In this document: positions 31,964-32,234 of the stretch, in pieces | How the letters are laid out: each line of letters opens with the position of its first letter | Position numbering within the stretch: position 1 is the stretch's first letter | Assembly (NCBI GenBank): GCA_900404475.1 | Contig: OUQQ01000171.1 | Location: forward strand, 1-32,234 | Source: Spongospora subterranea | Lineage: Eukaryota; Endomyxa; Phytomyxea; Plasmodiophorida; Plasmodiophoridae | DNA: 32,234 bases | Direction of reading: 5' to 3' | Program-made: the position numbers and the translations under genes | Notes under the pieces: model-generated | Told to the model about the DNA's origin: nothing | Databases searched by the model: none | Seen by the model: the letters and a program-made list of their open reading frames with translations, nothing else

Positions 31964-32234
31964 CTAGTAATATTCATATTCCGAGAACAAATCGCATGAA
32001 CAAGTCTGTTCACCGAACTTCAGAACTTTATCAACTTTCTCCATTGAACTGCAGAGTTCCGTTTCAACGAGTGGCTGGTACATCGTCCCAAGCGTAGTGC
32101 ATGGGGTTCCACTGTTACGCAGTTGTACAGTACCTCTGTACGGTGCGATCGACTTGAGGCTGCAGTCCATAGTTTGGTCGCGACACACGCCAGTCTCGCA
32201 CCGACTTGGGGCTGCTGTCCATAGTGTGGTCGCG
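31964..32234 (-). CDS. Cysteine-rich protein, 3' end only (runs off the window)
   Basis: A minus-strand frame stays open from the window edge to a stop at 31964. It contains CETGVCRDQTMDCSLKS, ELCSSMEKVDKV and EQTCSCDLFSEYEYY. Even cysteine spacing suggests a secreted or extracellular disulphide-bonded segment. No family was recognised. It converges with the ABCG gene, whose stop is only 25 bp away. The upstream part overlaps a 52-bp tandem repeat, whose period is not a multiple of three, so the frame near the edge is unsure; an intron from the GTGCGAG site to the CTGCAG site is possible. Confidence 0.45.
   Translation of the reverse strand, partial: ATTLWTAAPSRCETGVCRDQTMDCSLKSIAPYRGTVQLRNSGTPCTTLGTMYQPLVETELCSSMEKVDKVLKFGEQTCSCDLFSEYEYY
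32150..32234. repeat. 52-bp tandem repeat at the right edge
   Basis: CGACTTGAGGCTGCAGTCC at 32150 recurs as CGACTTGGGGCTGCTGTCC at 32202, followed by CATAGTTTGGTCGCG and CATAGTGTGGTCGCG. The second copy is cut by the end of the window, so the array may be longer. Confidence 0.9.

Overview
The window is nuclear DNA of an intron-rich eukaryote. Where exons can be joined, the introns are mostly 41-75 nt with GT-AG ends, and many have a CTAAC/CTAAT-like branch site close to the acceptor. Gene models of 5 to 19 exons keep one reading frame to a single stop codon. Two genes belong to cilium/flagellum families (CFAP299, and an EF-hand plus WD-repeat protein of the WDR49/EFCAB8 kind), so the organism builds a flagellum. 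An Adp1-like ABCG transporter with an EGF-like ectodomain favours a zoosporic fungus or a close opisthokont relative. That placement is inference.

Layout. 1-2600 is a transposon-rich edge: a broken Ty1/copia pol on the minus strand, a tRNA-like Pol III box pair, and a 343-bp foldback repeat. 2601-17365 is a compact gene block: a PP2C phosphatase (+), the U2 snRNP-associated factor SR140/U2SURP (-), a HADHB/FadI-type 3-ketoacyl-CoA thiolase (+), a secreted protein resembling the prosegment of S8 proteases (-), a RING-H2 protein (-), the EF-hand/WD-repeat protein (+) and an LEA-like hydrophilic repeat protein (-). 18654-21661 holds a low-complexity protein with a 9-residue tandem repeat (+), CFAP299 (+) and a BTB/KCTD protein (-).

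21662-28600 is an accessory stretch. It has short or broken coding pieces, a diverged inverted duplication, a palindrome, direct repeats, the 3' half of a membrane-protein gene, an F-box-like ORF and two PIF/Harbinger-type transposase remnants. 28602-31938 is the ABCG transporter. A cysteine-rich minus-strand gene runs off the right edge.

The genes do not form a pathway. Several neighbours are convergent with very short gaps (80, 115, 47 and 25 bp), so overlapping 3' transcripts are likely. SR140 and the thiolase are divergent across a 1.24-kb spacer, and the RING and WD genes across 0.44 kb. I found no CRISPR array, rRNA, complete tRNA gene or obvious defence or biosynthetic cluster. The least explained items are the prosegment-only secreted protein, the 369-nt RING intron carrying a minisatellite, and the inverted duplicated segments near 22.3 and 23.0 kb. 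Exon boundaries throughout were read by eye from splice motifs, frame and family conservation.
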